A stretch of 64,000 nt of DNA from Pseudocercospora fijiensis CIRAD86 (GCF_000340215.1 NW_006921533.1:5671424-5735423); one strand, 5' to 3'; positions 1-11,540 are shown, numbered from the stretch's first letter. Numbers and translations are program-made. Notes: generated from the sequence alone by a model not told the origin.

Positions 1-37
1 TACTACTAAGCAAAGAGACCGTAGTAGTACCGGCGGA

Positions 38-45
38 GGCTTTAC
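38..45. repeat. Left 8-bp target-site duplication of the hAT element
   Basis: GGCTTTAC stands immediately before the left terminal inverted repeat and is repeated exactly at 9617-9624, just after the right one. An 8-bp duplication is the hallmark length for the hAT superfamily, which agrees with the transposase relict inside. Confidence 0.75.
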
Positions 46-65
46 TAGACCCCGTAGTAGTTCGG
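46..65 (+). repeat. Left terminal inverted repeat of the hAT element
   Basis: TAGACCCCGTAGTAGTTCGG is matched over all 20 bases by its reverse complement at 9597-9616. Looser similarity continues inward on both sides: each end has several GTTTAGT/GGTTTGGTTT-like steps and a TTCGAACTATATA stretch, as expected for subterminal transposase-binding repeats. Confidence 0.75.
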
Positions 66-429
66 GTTAGTTTGGTTTAGTTTACTAAGCCGAAACTCTA
101 GTTTAGTTTAGGTTGGTTTGCTAAGCAACTATATAAGTAGCTAGTTCGAACTATATAATTTATCGGTTTTTAAGAAGTGTACGAATGTATACGTAGCTTT
201 AAGCAAGCCCTTTATAAGACTTAGTAGTATAGCCGGTAGCGTAGCCGGCATTTTTAGTCCTTAGTACTTATAGAATTTTCGAATCCTACTTAGGCTACGT
301 AGTTGTATAAAGGTACTTATATAACCTCAAATCTATAGACAATTAGCTAAGGGCACTAACTAATCAAAAGCATACATATACGTATATAAGGCATTATAGT
401 TTAGTTCGGAAACTACACTCCTTAGGTAT

Positions 430-960
430 GAATTTTATCCTTTCGTTTACGGTTCAATTCCCTAACTGCTTAGTAGAATATCTTTATCTAGATCTAGGTA
501 GAACTCATCGATTTCCCTAGAAGTCCTCCTCCTTAAGAAGTTTATACACTTTCCTACCGAACTATTCGACAATATTAAGTACTAGGATAGCTCCTCCCTC
601 GGTATCGGCATAGTATATAAAAGAGCTATAAGGCAGCTCTACAGAACGTTCTACTAGTCACTCGCTATACTAAGGCCGAATGCTAGTTCGTTCCTTAGAA
701 CTCTTAGTTATTTAGGAGATATAAAGGATAGGGCAGGTAGTAACTTCGTATTATATAAGGAGGTAGAGGCTGCTATAGAAGAGGCCTTCAACCTATAGAA
801 GATAGTAAAAGATATAGAGGCAGCTATAGGTCTAGGTACCTAGTTGAATTTTCAGTAGGTAGAGTATAAGGATATTTAGAGGGAGTATTAGGTAGAGTTG
901 CGAAGGCAGGTGTATAATATACTCTAGAAAACAGGGATAGTACCTATAACTATAACTATT
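430..960 (+). pseudogene. Unrecognised RIP-ruined plus-strand reading frame inside the hAT element
   Basis: A plus-strand frame reads as protein-like sequence for about 170 codons if TAG is treated as a former Gln or Trp codon. Recognisable stretches include SSSLGIGIVYKRAIRQLY, FLRTLSYLGDIKDRAGSNF and VLYKEVEAAIEEAFNL. Stops are nearly all TAG at positions where Trp or Gln would fit, which is what RIP of CAG/TGG gives. I do not recognise the family. It lies opposite in direction to the transposase and near the left end, so it could be cargo or part of an older nested element. Confidence 0.4.
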
Positions 961-1080
961 AGGCTCTTCAACCTTCCTTATTTTTCCCTGTTTTCTTTTT
1001 ATAAAAATCTAAACTAATACAAATCAACCGGAATGTCTATCTTCTTTTAGTTCTTTAAAAAACCTAGTAGCGTAGCTAGT

Positions 1081-1128
1081 AGCGTAGCCGGCAGCGTAGC
1101 CGGCAGCGTAGCCGGCAGCGTAGCCGGC
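1081..1128 (+). repeat. 12-bp tandem repeat, AGCGTAGCCGGC x4
   Basis: There are four exact copies of AGCGTAGCCGGC. The same 12-mer occurs inverted as GCCGGCTACGCT x3 plus a partial copy at 1704-1748. The core TAGCCGGCA/TGCCGGCTA recurs singly or in pairs through the element. Confidence 0.9.
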
Positions 1129-1703
1129 CTTTTTACTCCTTAGTACTAACGGGATTTTAGGAGACTTCTATTCCGTACGGCTAATAAAGTATACTATACT
1201 ATATATATATGCTTAGAGAGTATTTAGAGCGCGGTATGCAGCGCCGTATAATAGCGGCTTATTTCGTATATAGAAAAGCTTATAGATAATACTACGAACA
1301 TCCTTTCTACTAGAATATCTATCCTACCTAGCACCGTCTCGAATATAGACATTCTAGCCTTTTAGAATCTAATCGAGTGCTTTAAAATCCTTGTCTATAA
1401 TCGTTATACGCTTCGCGTAGATAGCTATAAGGTTAACCGCTAAAATAGTATTAGTATAGTCCGAAAAGAGGTAGAAGAGAAACATATATTCGAAGATACG
1501 AACTAGGTAGGCTTCTATAGCCTCTTAAAGGGCGCCTATCGCGGAGGCTTAGAAGCGAAGATCCGTTCTATAATCCTAGGCAATTTCGCGAATAAGTCGT
1601 TAGAAAGGAGTTTTACGGATTAGGAGCTAAGAACTCTTCTAATACTACCGAATCTTACGGAGGGCTACGGCTAAAGAAGGATTAGTAAAAAGACAGTAAG
1701 AAT

Positions 1704-1748
1704 GCCGGCTACGCTGCCGGCTACGCTGCCGGCTACGCTGCCGGCTAT
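1704..1748 (-). repeat. 12-bp tandem repeat, GCCGGCTACGCT x3.7 (inverted copy of the 1081 array)
   Basis: There are three full copies and one partial copy of GCCGGCTACGCT, the reverse complement of the 1081-1128 unit. The two arrays face each other across about 575 bp. Confidence 0.9.
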
Positions 1749-4700
1749 AAATAGGACTTACTTCCTAGGCGCTATCGACGCTTCGTATAATTGCTACTAG
1801 TAGTAGAAGCGCTAGTTATCGTCTTACGTAGAGCCTTGCCCGCCGTTGTCTTACGCGGAGCCTTGCTCGCGACGCCCTTTCTAGCACCGGAGCTAGCGGC
1901 AGTAGTAGCAGCCCTCTTACGTTAATATACTATGCTCGTTCTACTATTTCCGGTCTTATTACGACCCGTAGAAGCACTAGGTCCCTTCTTACGAGGCGTC
2001 GTAACTTAGTTAAGTAGACTCGCTATTATAAAAGTCGTCGAATTGAGGAAAAAAGTGCGTTACGAAGGTATACGAAGGCGCGCGCGGAGCGAGGGTATTG
2101 CGGAGGTAGTAGATATAGAGCGTAGAGGTATAGGTATCGATACGAAGGTTGAATATAGCGGTAGTATCGCGGTATCGCTAGGCAATAGAGTAAGCTTCGC
2201 GCAAGCCTATATTATAGTAACGTTAGAGTAAGGAAAGAAGGCAGGTACGGCTAAAAAAGGTAGGCACGGCTAAAAAAGGCAGGTACGGGAGACTTTGAAA
2301 TATAGCCGGCATATATAGCCGGCATAGTAATAGGCGAAAGCCTCCTTTTAATAAATAGCCGGCGTGATAATAGTATCTTACTATAGTATAGATATTCTTT
2401 AGTAATGCCTTTACTAGCTATAGTAATCTTATAAGTAACCTAGGCCTATTGCTAGTAAATATAAGAAATATTAGGTAGGCTATACTAAACAAGCTAGTCA
2501 TTTAGTAGGAAAAGGCCTACTACCGTCTCTATATGCCGGCTACGAGTGCCGGCTATCGCTCTAAATTCAACTCTGCCCTATCTCGGAGGCTAAGGTACTA
2601 AGCGGAAACCCTATAGCTTATATTCACTCGGTTATCGCGGAGCGCTTACAGGTAAGGTATTAGAAAAGAGTATAAAAAGTACGAGAAGAGTATCCTAGGA
2701 TATAGGTCGTAAGTAAATAAGAGTAGTACGCCTAGTTATTTATATAGTACGTTACTCTATACGACTAAGAGCCTATATTATCTTATACTTCGCTTATAAG
2801 ACCTCGACTCTACTAGTATACTATCGATCTCTTCCTCGGTCGCTAATACGCTATCTTAATTCTTCTTCGAGTTACCGGACTTAGTACGTATCTATAGCTA
2901 TACAATAGCGCTACGCATTATAGAGAATTTCTCGTTAAAGTTTCTCTCTCGTAGGCTTGCTATCTGCCTCGTAGTATAGAGGATTAAAGTGCTAATGCTA
3001 AAGAATCTCCTTATAGTTAGGATGCTAGGGCTCCTTAGGACCTTTGTGTTTTAGGTCTAAATAGAGACGTATTATAAACGTTCTATCGCCCTTTCGCTTA
3101 CTACCCGCTAGGTCGCGATATACGAAGAAACTAATCTAAATATAGCTCGTCTCTATAATAGCCGGGTAAATATAGAGCGCTAGGTTTCTACTTCGTACCT
3201 TAGATTTAGGGACGGCGCGGAGATAAAATCAGAAATGTAGCCGGCACCTATAGCCGGTAAAAGGATACGAAAATAGGCCTCCTCCTAGGTTAATCTAACG
3301 ACTAAATACAATTTCCAACTAATCCGCTATAAACCGACGCCGAATTTTAGCTAGAAGCTGTATATCTTTATTTTAAAGAGTAACCCGCTTCGTATAGATA
3401 GTAAGGAGGTTTAAAAGCTTAAGCTCGGTTACGAGAAATGCCTCCGTAGCTTCCTAAAGAGCACTAATCGCCTTAGCCGTAAATCGTATACTAGACAGAA
3501 ATCTAATATAATTTCTCGGACGAGTCGCTAGAAGGGAGTCTTAAGGATTAAAAGCTCGGTCCCTCTTTTGTTTTAGAAAAGCCGGATCTAGCGAAGGGCA
3601 ATAGTACCTAGTTTAAAGCGCCGCTTCTTTATCGTCGAGTCCTACCTTATTCCCTTTCTTTTAATAGAAAGATAACTTTTCTTCGCGATAGTCTTCGTCC
3701 GCCTACTCTTTTTAGCCTTCTTCTATCTATCTATAGCCTTCTTGTTTTTCGGTACTGTTTTCCGAGGAACCCCCTTCCTTCGTATATACTACGGAGAGCC
3801 TTACTCTTCCGATATCTCGTTCTCGCTACGGTCTCCCTATACTTAGCTTACTTTACCCTTACCCTTTAGCCTCTAAAGATATTTATCTACGCGTTTAGGC
3901 GACGAGGGTATATCGGTAGGACCTAGAAAATTAATAAGTATATAATCGTAAGGAGATATTAATGCTTCTTGCCTTCTAGAACAAATAGTCTTCTATTAAA
4001 CCGCCTTATTAGGTTATCGTTAGATTCGAATAAAGGATAGTAGCTTAAGGAAGGGGAGGTAGCCGGCTTAGGAAGGCCCGAAGAGCCGAATCCTTAAGGC
4101 ATATTTGTTTTTAAGAATATAGGGAAAGGGAAGAAGGAGAGGAAGAGCGAATAGAGAATTAGAAATAGTCCGTAGGTAAGCGGGGTCGGTTGCTATAGCA
4201 ACTAGTCTGTTTAGGTCCTAGGAATTCGAAACACATTTCGGATATATACCGGCTATATACGCCGGCTATATTACCTTATATATAAACGCTTCGTCTCCTT
4301 AAAGCTACTCTAAGCCTATATACGTTTCCGCTTCTCGACCCGGTATCGCCTTCTACCTCCGCCCTCCTCCTCTTCGTTATCGCTAATTAGGGTTTCGCTT
4401 AGACTAAATTTCGTATTCTCTTCGCGCTCCTAGGTTTCTTCGATCTTAAGGTTTTCTAATTCCTCGATTAACTCCTTTAGTATAATCTTTAGTAACCTAC
4501 CTTAGCGATTCTAGTAGAGGAGATAGTATCGGAATACTATAATAGATTCGAAGGTAGTAGGCGAGTATATTCGATTAAAGCGGCCCTAGTAACGAGCGAT
4601 ACTAAAAGACCTCTTATAGCCTATACCTACGCTCGGGATAGCGAGGACGTCCCGAGCGACCGACGCTATCGTTAGAAACTTAGGCTCTAACCGCTATTAT

Positions 4701-4949
4701 ATAGCGAGAATATCGTCTCTAAATTCGTCTAGAAGACCGGTAAGATCTAGAGATTATTAGCCCTCTTTCCGAGCCTACGGGTTTATACTTACTCGCGCGC
4801 CGATAGAGATCGAACTCTTCTTTATTTACTTTAGTAGTTGCTTCCTCTTCTGCCTCTACTTCCTACCTACGAAACAGGTATAATATCGGAGCCTTCTAAA
4901 CCTTCTTTTTCTTTATAGGAGCTGCATTTAGACTAGTTTCTTTCCGACG

Positions 4950-6650
4950 CTCGTAGAACATCTTTTCTAGAATAGTAGTCTAGTAATGCTTCGGCTATAC
5001 CTCGTCCGCCTTCTATTCCGGCCTCTACTAGTATATATCCTTTTCTACCGGGTTAAGCAAGTACGTAACGCTATAGATATCCCCGAACGAGTTAAAGGTA
5101 GTACTATAATATTTATACAACTTAGTATAGGAGGTGTCTATAGCTTTCGTTATAGCTACTTTCTAGGGAACGCTCTTCTTAGCTAGCTTAGCTACGGTTT
5201 CCTCGAGCTCGTTAAAGAGCTAGTTGTAGTACGTAAAGACAAGGTAGATCGTCGGTCCTTAGGTTCTTCTAATCGTAGTAGTAACCTTCGCGTAATGCTT
5301 ACTAATATCGACGAGATACTCTGCTTAGCGCTATTCGGCGGCGGTAAGGCCGAGCTACTTAATACCCTCGGAACTCTAATAGATCTCGAGAGCGGTACGT
5401 AAAGTATATCCCCTCGTAACTATATAGAAAGTCGAATCGAACTAGGTCTTAACGTCTTAGGTAAAACAGAGTAGGCGCTAAGGAGGCCGCTTTTGCTATC
5501 GCTTATTCTATGCGATATTCTAAGTATCGGTTTTAGGGCGCTCGATTAGGTTCTTTTAAATAGCCTCGAATCGGTTACATCTCTATAAGCTCGAGTTCGT
5601 ATATATTACTAGACGACGAAGCTAGAGAAAAAGAGTTAGAACTATACTAGGTTGCCGGCTATAGGTACCGGCTACGGACAAAAGTTATACCTTATATAAA
5701 ACGAGAGCGAGGCTCTCTACCTTATCCCGTCTTATTGCTATAATAAGTTTCTCGACTTTCGACTTTGCTTTATCCTTATCTAGGATCTTCTATTAGTCGT
5801 TGTTTAATAGTACAATTTTAAGCGTCTTAAAGAGGGCTCGGATCGCGATTTGAACTATATAAGCGAGGTAGAGAAACTTCTATAGGGATATAACTAGCAA
5901 CGACGTCGGCTCCGATTTAATAGGGCTAGGGCTATTAATAGGCTCCTCTTTATCGTTATTATCGTACGTATTGTCGTACGTATCCGGAATCGTAGCGAGC
6001 TTAATATTCGGAAGATTAAGCTAGATTGTAGACCTTATAATCTCCTCTACGTACTCGACCCTATCGATACAATTAGTAATTTTAAAGACATATACGAGTA
6101 AATTATATATATAACGCCTTATATAATGTTCGATTATTACTAGCGTTGTCCGTAGTAATCGAGATTAGTTTCGTTATTACGCTAACCCTATCTATTACCG
6201 TATAGACAAGCTTCGCTATATCCTTACTAGTATAGGAACCTAGAATTTTAGGGAATCCGATTATAAGTTCCTAGAGTTTCTAATCCGAATTAATAAAGTA
6301 TAGTATAATCGAGAGGAAGGAGGCTCTTATAGTCTAGCTTAACTAGCTATCGATAGCAATAGCTACTCGGCGAGTATTACGGAGGATCTCCCGAATGTCG
6401 TCTAACGTAGCCTCTTTATTCTTTTCGAATATAATACGCTAGGTTATCGCGCCGAGAAATAGGGGAGGGTAGTTTGTAAGATATAGGTATATCTTCTATA
6501 TAGACTCCCTTTCGTAGAAGTCTTCCGGAAGACCGTTTATAGCTAGTATTTCGTTTGCTAGTTGCTTAAAGTCTTCGGGGGAGAAATCGGTAGCCTTTAA
6601 TCCTAGAGCTTCCTTAAGCGTAGCCTATAATAATTAGCTAGATCTCTACG
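4950..6650 (-). pseudogene. Relict hAT-family transposase
   Basis: Read on the minus strand with TAG taken as Gln/Trp, this stretch gives typical hAT transposase core sequence. A segment around 6640-6100 contains FKQLANEILAINGLPEDFY, a RRVAIAIDS-W-S stretch (the 'AIALDxW' first catalytic Asp region), SIILYFINSDWKL-like sequence and SITTDNASNN, the conserved TDNASNN motif. Further on, around 5280-5040, it contains GPTIYLVFTYYN and KLYKYYSTTFNSFGDIYSVT, matching the hAT middle region. Numerous in-frame TAG codons make it non-functional. The C-terminal hATC dimerisation region is expected below about 5000, but I could not read it with certainty. The family call is strong; the limits are approximate. 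Confidence 0.75.
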
Positions 6651-7551
6651 GTTGATTTAGGTAGCCGGAATCTGTAGCCGGTAGCTATAGCCGGTAGCTA
6701 TAGCCGGCATTTTAGAAGACATACCTCTTTCTAGAACGCTGTATCTATATTAACTCTCCTCTCTTCTTAAGATTCCCGATACCGTTTAGAATAGAGATAG
6801 TTCGTAGGCGATAAGTTCCTATCCCCTAGTTTCGGGTGTTTTAAGATTAAACCGTAGAAGTTATAGACAATTACTAGTTAACCTTTAAGTCGAGAAGTCG
6901 TATAACGGTGCAATGCCCCCTCTATAAAGAACTTCTAGAATGTATCCGTTCGCTCCTTACTCCCCTATCGTATCGAGTACTTCTAGAGTTTATACTCCTT
7001 CGAACGTAAGTATAAAGGGAACTATATCTTATAGACCTATTAATTGAACTGCTCTATATACTCGGGTTTCTAAAGATACGCCTAGCTAGCCTTTTCGAAG
7101 ATTTCCGGGTTAATACTCGATATTCTTATATCTCCGAACAACCTTCTACTTAGACTCCGTAAAGGTAAGGACTAGGTAGTAGTACCCTATAATAAATTCC
7201 TACTACTAGGATTCGGAGAGGATAAATCTAGCCCTAATCGTAGTCTAGGACTCGATAGGCTCGAAGGTGAGTATACGACCTCCTCTCGACGTTGTCGCAA
7301 TCTCGCTCGTATACTAGACTGTTTCGACTATCGTCTCGTTATTACCCTTCCTAGTATAGCGCCTAGTGTATATACAATGTCGGTTAGTATGTTTTAAGGT
7401 TTCGTACGGTAAGGTAAGGACTTAGGAGTAGTAGATATATACTAGTAGCTATAGAGAACACCCTTTCTTTTATAGTATCGTATCGTTAGGAACAGCTAGG
7501 TAGTAAATAGCTAGCTACCTTTTTTTTTTGTTTCCTAGCTACCTACTACTA

Positions 7552-7651
7552 NNNNNNNNNNNNNNNNNNNNNNNNNNNNNNNNNNNNNNNNNNNNNNNNN
7601 NNNNNNNNNNNNNNNNNNNNNNNNNNNNNNNNNNNNNNNNNNNNNNNNNNN
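7552..7651. other. Assembly gap (100 N)
   Basis: Exactly 100 N, the conventional placeholder for a gap of unknown size. It falls inside the hAT element, so that element's true length is not known. Confidence 0.99.
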
Positions 7652-7739
7652 TAACGAATCTAAGCTCGTTTGTAGTCTTAATCTATCCTCTTTTAGTATA
7701 AGACACTCGATAAGCAAATGCTTAAACCGAGTCTAACTA

Positions 7740-8040
7740 CGAAACCTAAGACTAACTAATAGCTCTATTAACTAATCCTAATCCTCGAACTCCTTCCGCT
7801 TCTTAGTAAAGACCTTAGAGAGCGCTCGAGCTTCTTCGGGTGCCTACGGAGTAGTCGAGATAAAGCCGTATCGCTGAAATAGGTAATCCTTTAGAGGCTT
7901 ATATAGAGATTTAGAGAATTCTAACGCTAACCTATCCTACTAGCAGCTTAGATTCCGGATACAAGCCCTCTCTGCCTTAGTAAAGATTTCATATAGTAGT
8001 AGCACTCTACCTTCGAGAAACGCTTTTTATTTAACTGTTA
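7740..8040 (-). pseudogene. Unrecognised RIP-ruined minus-strand frame in the hAT element
   Basis: The minus strand reads as protein-like sequence with few stops: AFLEGRVLLLYEIFTKAER, then ALEFSKSLYKPLKDYLFQRY, ending in a Lys/Arg/Glu-rich stretch. It precedes the transposase relict in the same direction, across the assembly gap. It may be an N-terminal part of the same gene or a separate cargo gene. I do not recognise the family. Confidence 0.35.
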
Positions 8041-8689
8041 GTATCTGCCGGCTACGAACGCCGGCTACATATACCGAGTATAGAATAATTACCTATATCC
8101 CTTCCTCCTATAGTAACACTTCTACCGTCCCTAGATACCTAGCCCCGATCGCATTAATCGCAAGCTACTTTGCCTTTATAGACGCAAAGGCTTCGCTCTA
8201 ATACTAATAAAGAAACTTCTATTCTATATCGAGGATATAAAGACGACTAGTCTCGATTCTAATCCTTACTAGCTTTTCGTAGTAGCTTTAACTATAATTT
8301 TCTAGATTGATAGGACTTATGCCTTAGCCCTTTACTAGTATCTCGTCTCTTTAACTATGCTCGATCTACTCCTAGCGCTTATCGTCTATAGCGTTAGGCC
8401 CTAAGACTATACCTGTTACTAGATCGACGTATAGTATCTCCTCGCTTTTTTCAGTTCCTTTATTCGTAGTATTAAGCTCTATCGCGGTATCCTAAACTCT
8501 AGCATTATTGTTCTCGGCTATCTAAACATCTCCGTTACTATCGGTCGTATCGATAGAGGTAGCGGCTATAGGTCTAAATGCTATTAGTTAACGTGTTAAA
8601 GAAAAATATACCGGCTATAGCTGCCGGCTACGGCTGCCGGCTATAGCTACTAGCTACGGCCGCTAGCTAGATTAACTTACGCTGCTAGA

Positions 8690-8960
8690 ACTTTACGCTC
8701 GAAAACTAGCTGCAATTCTTTCCTCCTCTTAGCCTTCTCTTAGGTTATCTTCTTATTCTAACCTTTACTTTTTTCTATAGGCGCTAGCTATCGATAGAAT
8801 GCCTTATTCCGCGCCTTTCTTCTCTTATCCTTAGCTCTTTTATCCTTATCTATCTTGTCCTTTCTCTCGCGGTCTCGTACGGAATTCTTCTTCGTAGAGT
8901 ACTCCTCTTTAGTCTTACGCTTTTTAGTTAGACGCTTAGGCAAAACAAACTCGCGGTCTT
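8690..8960 (-). pseudogene. Basic (Lys/Arg-rich) relict frame
   Basis: The minus strand gives a highly basic sequence, including RERKDKIDKDKRAKDKRRKA, with one or two RIP-type stops. Such basic tails occur next to the DDE domain in several fungal transposases, but no catalytic motif is readable here. It is probably part of the same transcription unit as the 7740-8040 relict. Confidence 0.3.
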
Positions 8961-9170
8961 TAGTTCTATCTTCTATTTAGCGCGCGGCGCGCTTCTCTCT
9001 TACTATTGTAAGGGAAAGGGGCGGGGGCGCAGCGTATAGTAGTTATTGTCGGTATAGGTATAGAGGAAGAAGTTGAAAGTATAAGAATATCGCGAAGCCC
9101 TAATTGTTGCCGCCTACGTAACGTTATATAGGTAAGCTTTCGCAACTACGGTAACTACGCCCCGGTAATA

Positions 9171-9482
9171 GCAACTACGCCCTAGCAACGGCAACTACGC
9201 CCTAGCAACGGCAACTACGCCCTAGCAACGGCAACCACGCCCTAGTAACGGTAATAAAGCGTAGTAAATACAACCTAGTAACTATTATAGCCGGCAATCG
9301 TAGCCGGCAGTCGAATAAGAGTGTCCTTATAGTAAAACTACGCCCTAGCAACGGCAACTACGCCCTAGCAACGGCAACTACGCCCTAGCAACGGCAAAAG
9401 AGCGTAGTAAATGTAATAGAGTTACTATTATAGCCGGCAATCGTAGCCGGCAGTCGAATAAGAGTGTCCTTATAGTAAAACT
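9171..9482. repeat. 20-bp minisatellite plus 143-bp duplicated block
   Basis: The unit GCAACTACGCCCTAGCAACG occurs four times in a row at 9171-9250, the last with two C/T differences, and about three more times at 9335-9394. A 59-bp segment at 9281-9339, containing two TAGCCGGC motifs, is repeated exactly at 9424-9482, giving a period of 143 bp. Unlike its surroundings, the block keeps many CpA dinucleotides. Confidence 0.9.
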
Positions 9483-9596
9483 AATACAGTCTCTAGTTTA
9501 AACTAGGAATCTATATAGTTCGAAAAAACCAAACCGGAACTAGGGAGCTAGTTCGCCGCTAAGAAACCAAACTATATACGTTTAGTAGTTCGGAAA

Positions 9597-9616
9597 CCGA
9601 ACTACTACGGGGTCTA
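9597..9616 (-). repeat. Right terminal inverted repeat of the hAT element
   Basis: This is the reverse complement of positions 46-65 with no mismatch. The GGCTTTAC target duplication follows directly at 9617-9624. Confidence 0.75.
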
Positions 9617-9964
9617 GGCTTTACTACCTAATTTAGATATATCTTCCTCTATTACTACTTCTATTGCCTCCTCTTTTAATACTAAGTAGAAGGCCGCTAC
9701 TACTACTAGTAACGCGGCTGCCCTCGCTGCTAGCAACGTACTAGTTACTACTCTAAGCTCTTTTAAATATAAGGTCTTCTATTATAGCGGACAATAGACG
9801 TTGTTTAATACGGTAAAGAAGGGCGCCGCTCGATAGTTAGCAAGTAAGCCTATAACGTTTATTATAGCTCGTAAAGAGGAGGGTTAGAATAGCTATTCGT
9901 AGACGGCGAAGGCGGCTTAGTTGCAAGGTTATTAGCGGCCGTAGAGGGTAGTTCTTCGAGCTAG

Positions 9965-9969
9965 TACGG
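9965..9969. repeat. Left 5-bp target duplication of the gypsy element (TACGG)
   Basis: TACGG immediately precedes the left LTR and is repeated at 17106-17110, just after the right LTR. Five bases is the standard duplication for Ty3/gypsy integrases. Confidence 0.85.
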
Positions 9970-10158
9970 TGTAAGAAGGGTTATATTAGTAGGTAGATAG
10001 GGTAGTAGTAGGTACAAGTAGTATTCGATAGAGAACTAGGAGGAGAAGGAGGAAGGCAGGCTAGTTAGCCTAACGCTAAGCGCTAAGCCCTGCCTAAGGC
10101 ACTAAGACCCTAGCTTTACTCGAGCCGGTTATATACTAATTACGTATAGCCTCTAATA
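9970..10158 (-). repeat. LTR (3' LTR of the minus-strand element)
   Basis: A 189-bp direct repeat of 16917-17105. It starts TGTAAGAAGGGTTATATTAG. Visible differences from the other copy are transitions such as TGTA/TATA, TTAGTAGG/TTAGCAGG and GGTACAAG/GGTATAAG, as RIP would make. Confidence 0.9.
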
Positions 10159-11429
10159 TACGCTTCCCTTCTAAAGGCCGCGCCCTCGTAGCCTATCTAT
10201 ATTCTACGACCTCTATTGCCGCTAACTTAGCAAGTCTAATAAGCTACTTAGCCCGCGCTAAATTCAATACTTAACTACCTAATTATATAACTATGTCAAA
10301 CCTTACCTTCTAATACAATTCCAACTTCTAACTGCGCTATCTCTATATATAACGAACTATAAAGTAATATATATCTACGAGAATTAAGGGCCTTCGACTA
10401 ATTATAATACGAGCGCGTCTTCCCTACTATAATAGGTAGACATACGAGGTATTGCAGCCCTACCTCCGTTCTAAGTAATATCGTACCGAGTTCTTTGCGT
10501 CTACTCTTAAAAGACCTAGTAATGTCCGCTTCCGAGGGTTTGTCCGTTCCGAGGGTTGTTCTTATTATTACGAGGGCTATTATTTACTATCGTAGTTTTA
10601 CTAGCCCTAATTAGTTAGGTTTAGTAGCCTTTAAGTGTCAACTAATTATATCTTTTTAAAAAACTTAGTTCTTCTAGTTTCTATAGGTAAAGGCTATTAT
10701 AAGTATAGTAGTAGAGGTTCGCCTCGCTTAAAGGATTAGATAGATCGAGGAGTAACCTATTGTCCGCAAGATCGACCCTAGCTAGCTTAGCTCTATAGTT
10801 TTGCCCTTAGTTAGTTAGTCTATTAAGCTACTCAATCTTTTAAGCGGCTTAAAGTTTTAATTAAAGTTTTGATTAAAGGTGCCTTAGGCTCGTCGTATAG
10901 GTAAGGTTGTATCTATAGGCGTAGTAATAATAGCAAGTAATATTAATATTAGCGGCGCTAGTCGTCTTAGCGCTAACTTTATCTTGCTTTCGATTTCCTT
11001 CTTCGACTAATAATATACTCCGCAATACTATTACTAATATAGCCGCGCCGGCCGTATCGCCCTTTAGTATAAGCGTAACGCCGTCGTTACTATTATTATT
11101 ACTAACACTATTCGCCTACGCGCGCGCGCCGCCTCTACCGACTGCCTAGGCCTTAGGCTTCGACAGAATAAAGGAATAAGAGGGGGACCTATAGGATACG
11201 TTAGTAAAGAGGTAGAGTTCTTAAAAGAGCAGGCGATTAGTTAACGTATTATAGCGCGTTTGTTAATGCTCGGTACGCGTTTACTATAGTAGTATAGTCT
11301 TATTGTCCTAGTTTGCCGGCCTCTAATTAGTTAGCTAATAGTACCCCGGGGGTAGCATTAGTTCTAGGCCTTAGTAACATTACGGACTTTTAGCCTTCTT
11401 CTTGTTCTTTACGCTAGTCCAATACTTAT

Positions 11430-11540
11430 CTAACAACTTAGTTATGTCTTTAAAAGAGGCTTTAGCTTCCTATAAGTCCTATTCAGGTAAATAGCCTTAC
11501 TATCTTAATAGGTACTCCTTCTTGCCCTACCTAGTCCGAT
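11430..11540 (-). pseudogene. Relict chromodomain of the gypsy polyprotein
   Basis: The minus strand reads KKEYLLR, a stop, a second stop, GYLPE, stop, DL, stop, EAKASFKDI. With stops taken as Trp/Gln this is the chromodomain pattern Y-L-V-K-W-x-G-Y-x-x-x-x-x-T-W-E. Chromodomains direct integration to heterochromatin in this clade, which fits its place in a repeat block. Confidence 0.75.

Larger units (their letters stand above)
46..9616 (-). mobile_element. Large RIP-mutated hAT-type DNA transposon (9.57 kb)
   Basis: The element is bounded by a perfect 20-bp terminal inverted repeat (TAGACCCCGTAGTAGTTCGG at 46-65, its complement at 9597-9616) and by the 8-bp duplication GGCTTTAC. A relict hAT transposase lies on the minus strand in the middle. 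The whole element is heavily RIP-mutated, with TpA in place of nearly every CpA/TpG and many TAG stops. At 9.57 kb it is two to three times the usual size of a fungal hAT element. Besides the transposase it holds other relict frames on both strands (about 430-960 plus; 7740-8040 and 8690-8960 minus), so it carries extra cargo, has nested insertions, or both. The terminal T may be a RIP product of C, since hAT ends often begin CAG. It is interrupted by an assembly gap at 7552-7651. Confidence 0.7.

Noticed and set aside
1081..1128. Short regular repeats (GCCGGC arrays, 9171-9250 array) that could suggest a CRISPR array
   Set aside because: The repeats are contiguous with no unique spacers, there are no cas genes, and the genome is eukaryotic.
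2043..2231. A 62-codon plus-strand frame in the hAT element
   Set aside because: Short, no start context and no recognisable content; open mainly because it lacks CAG/TGG codons.
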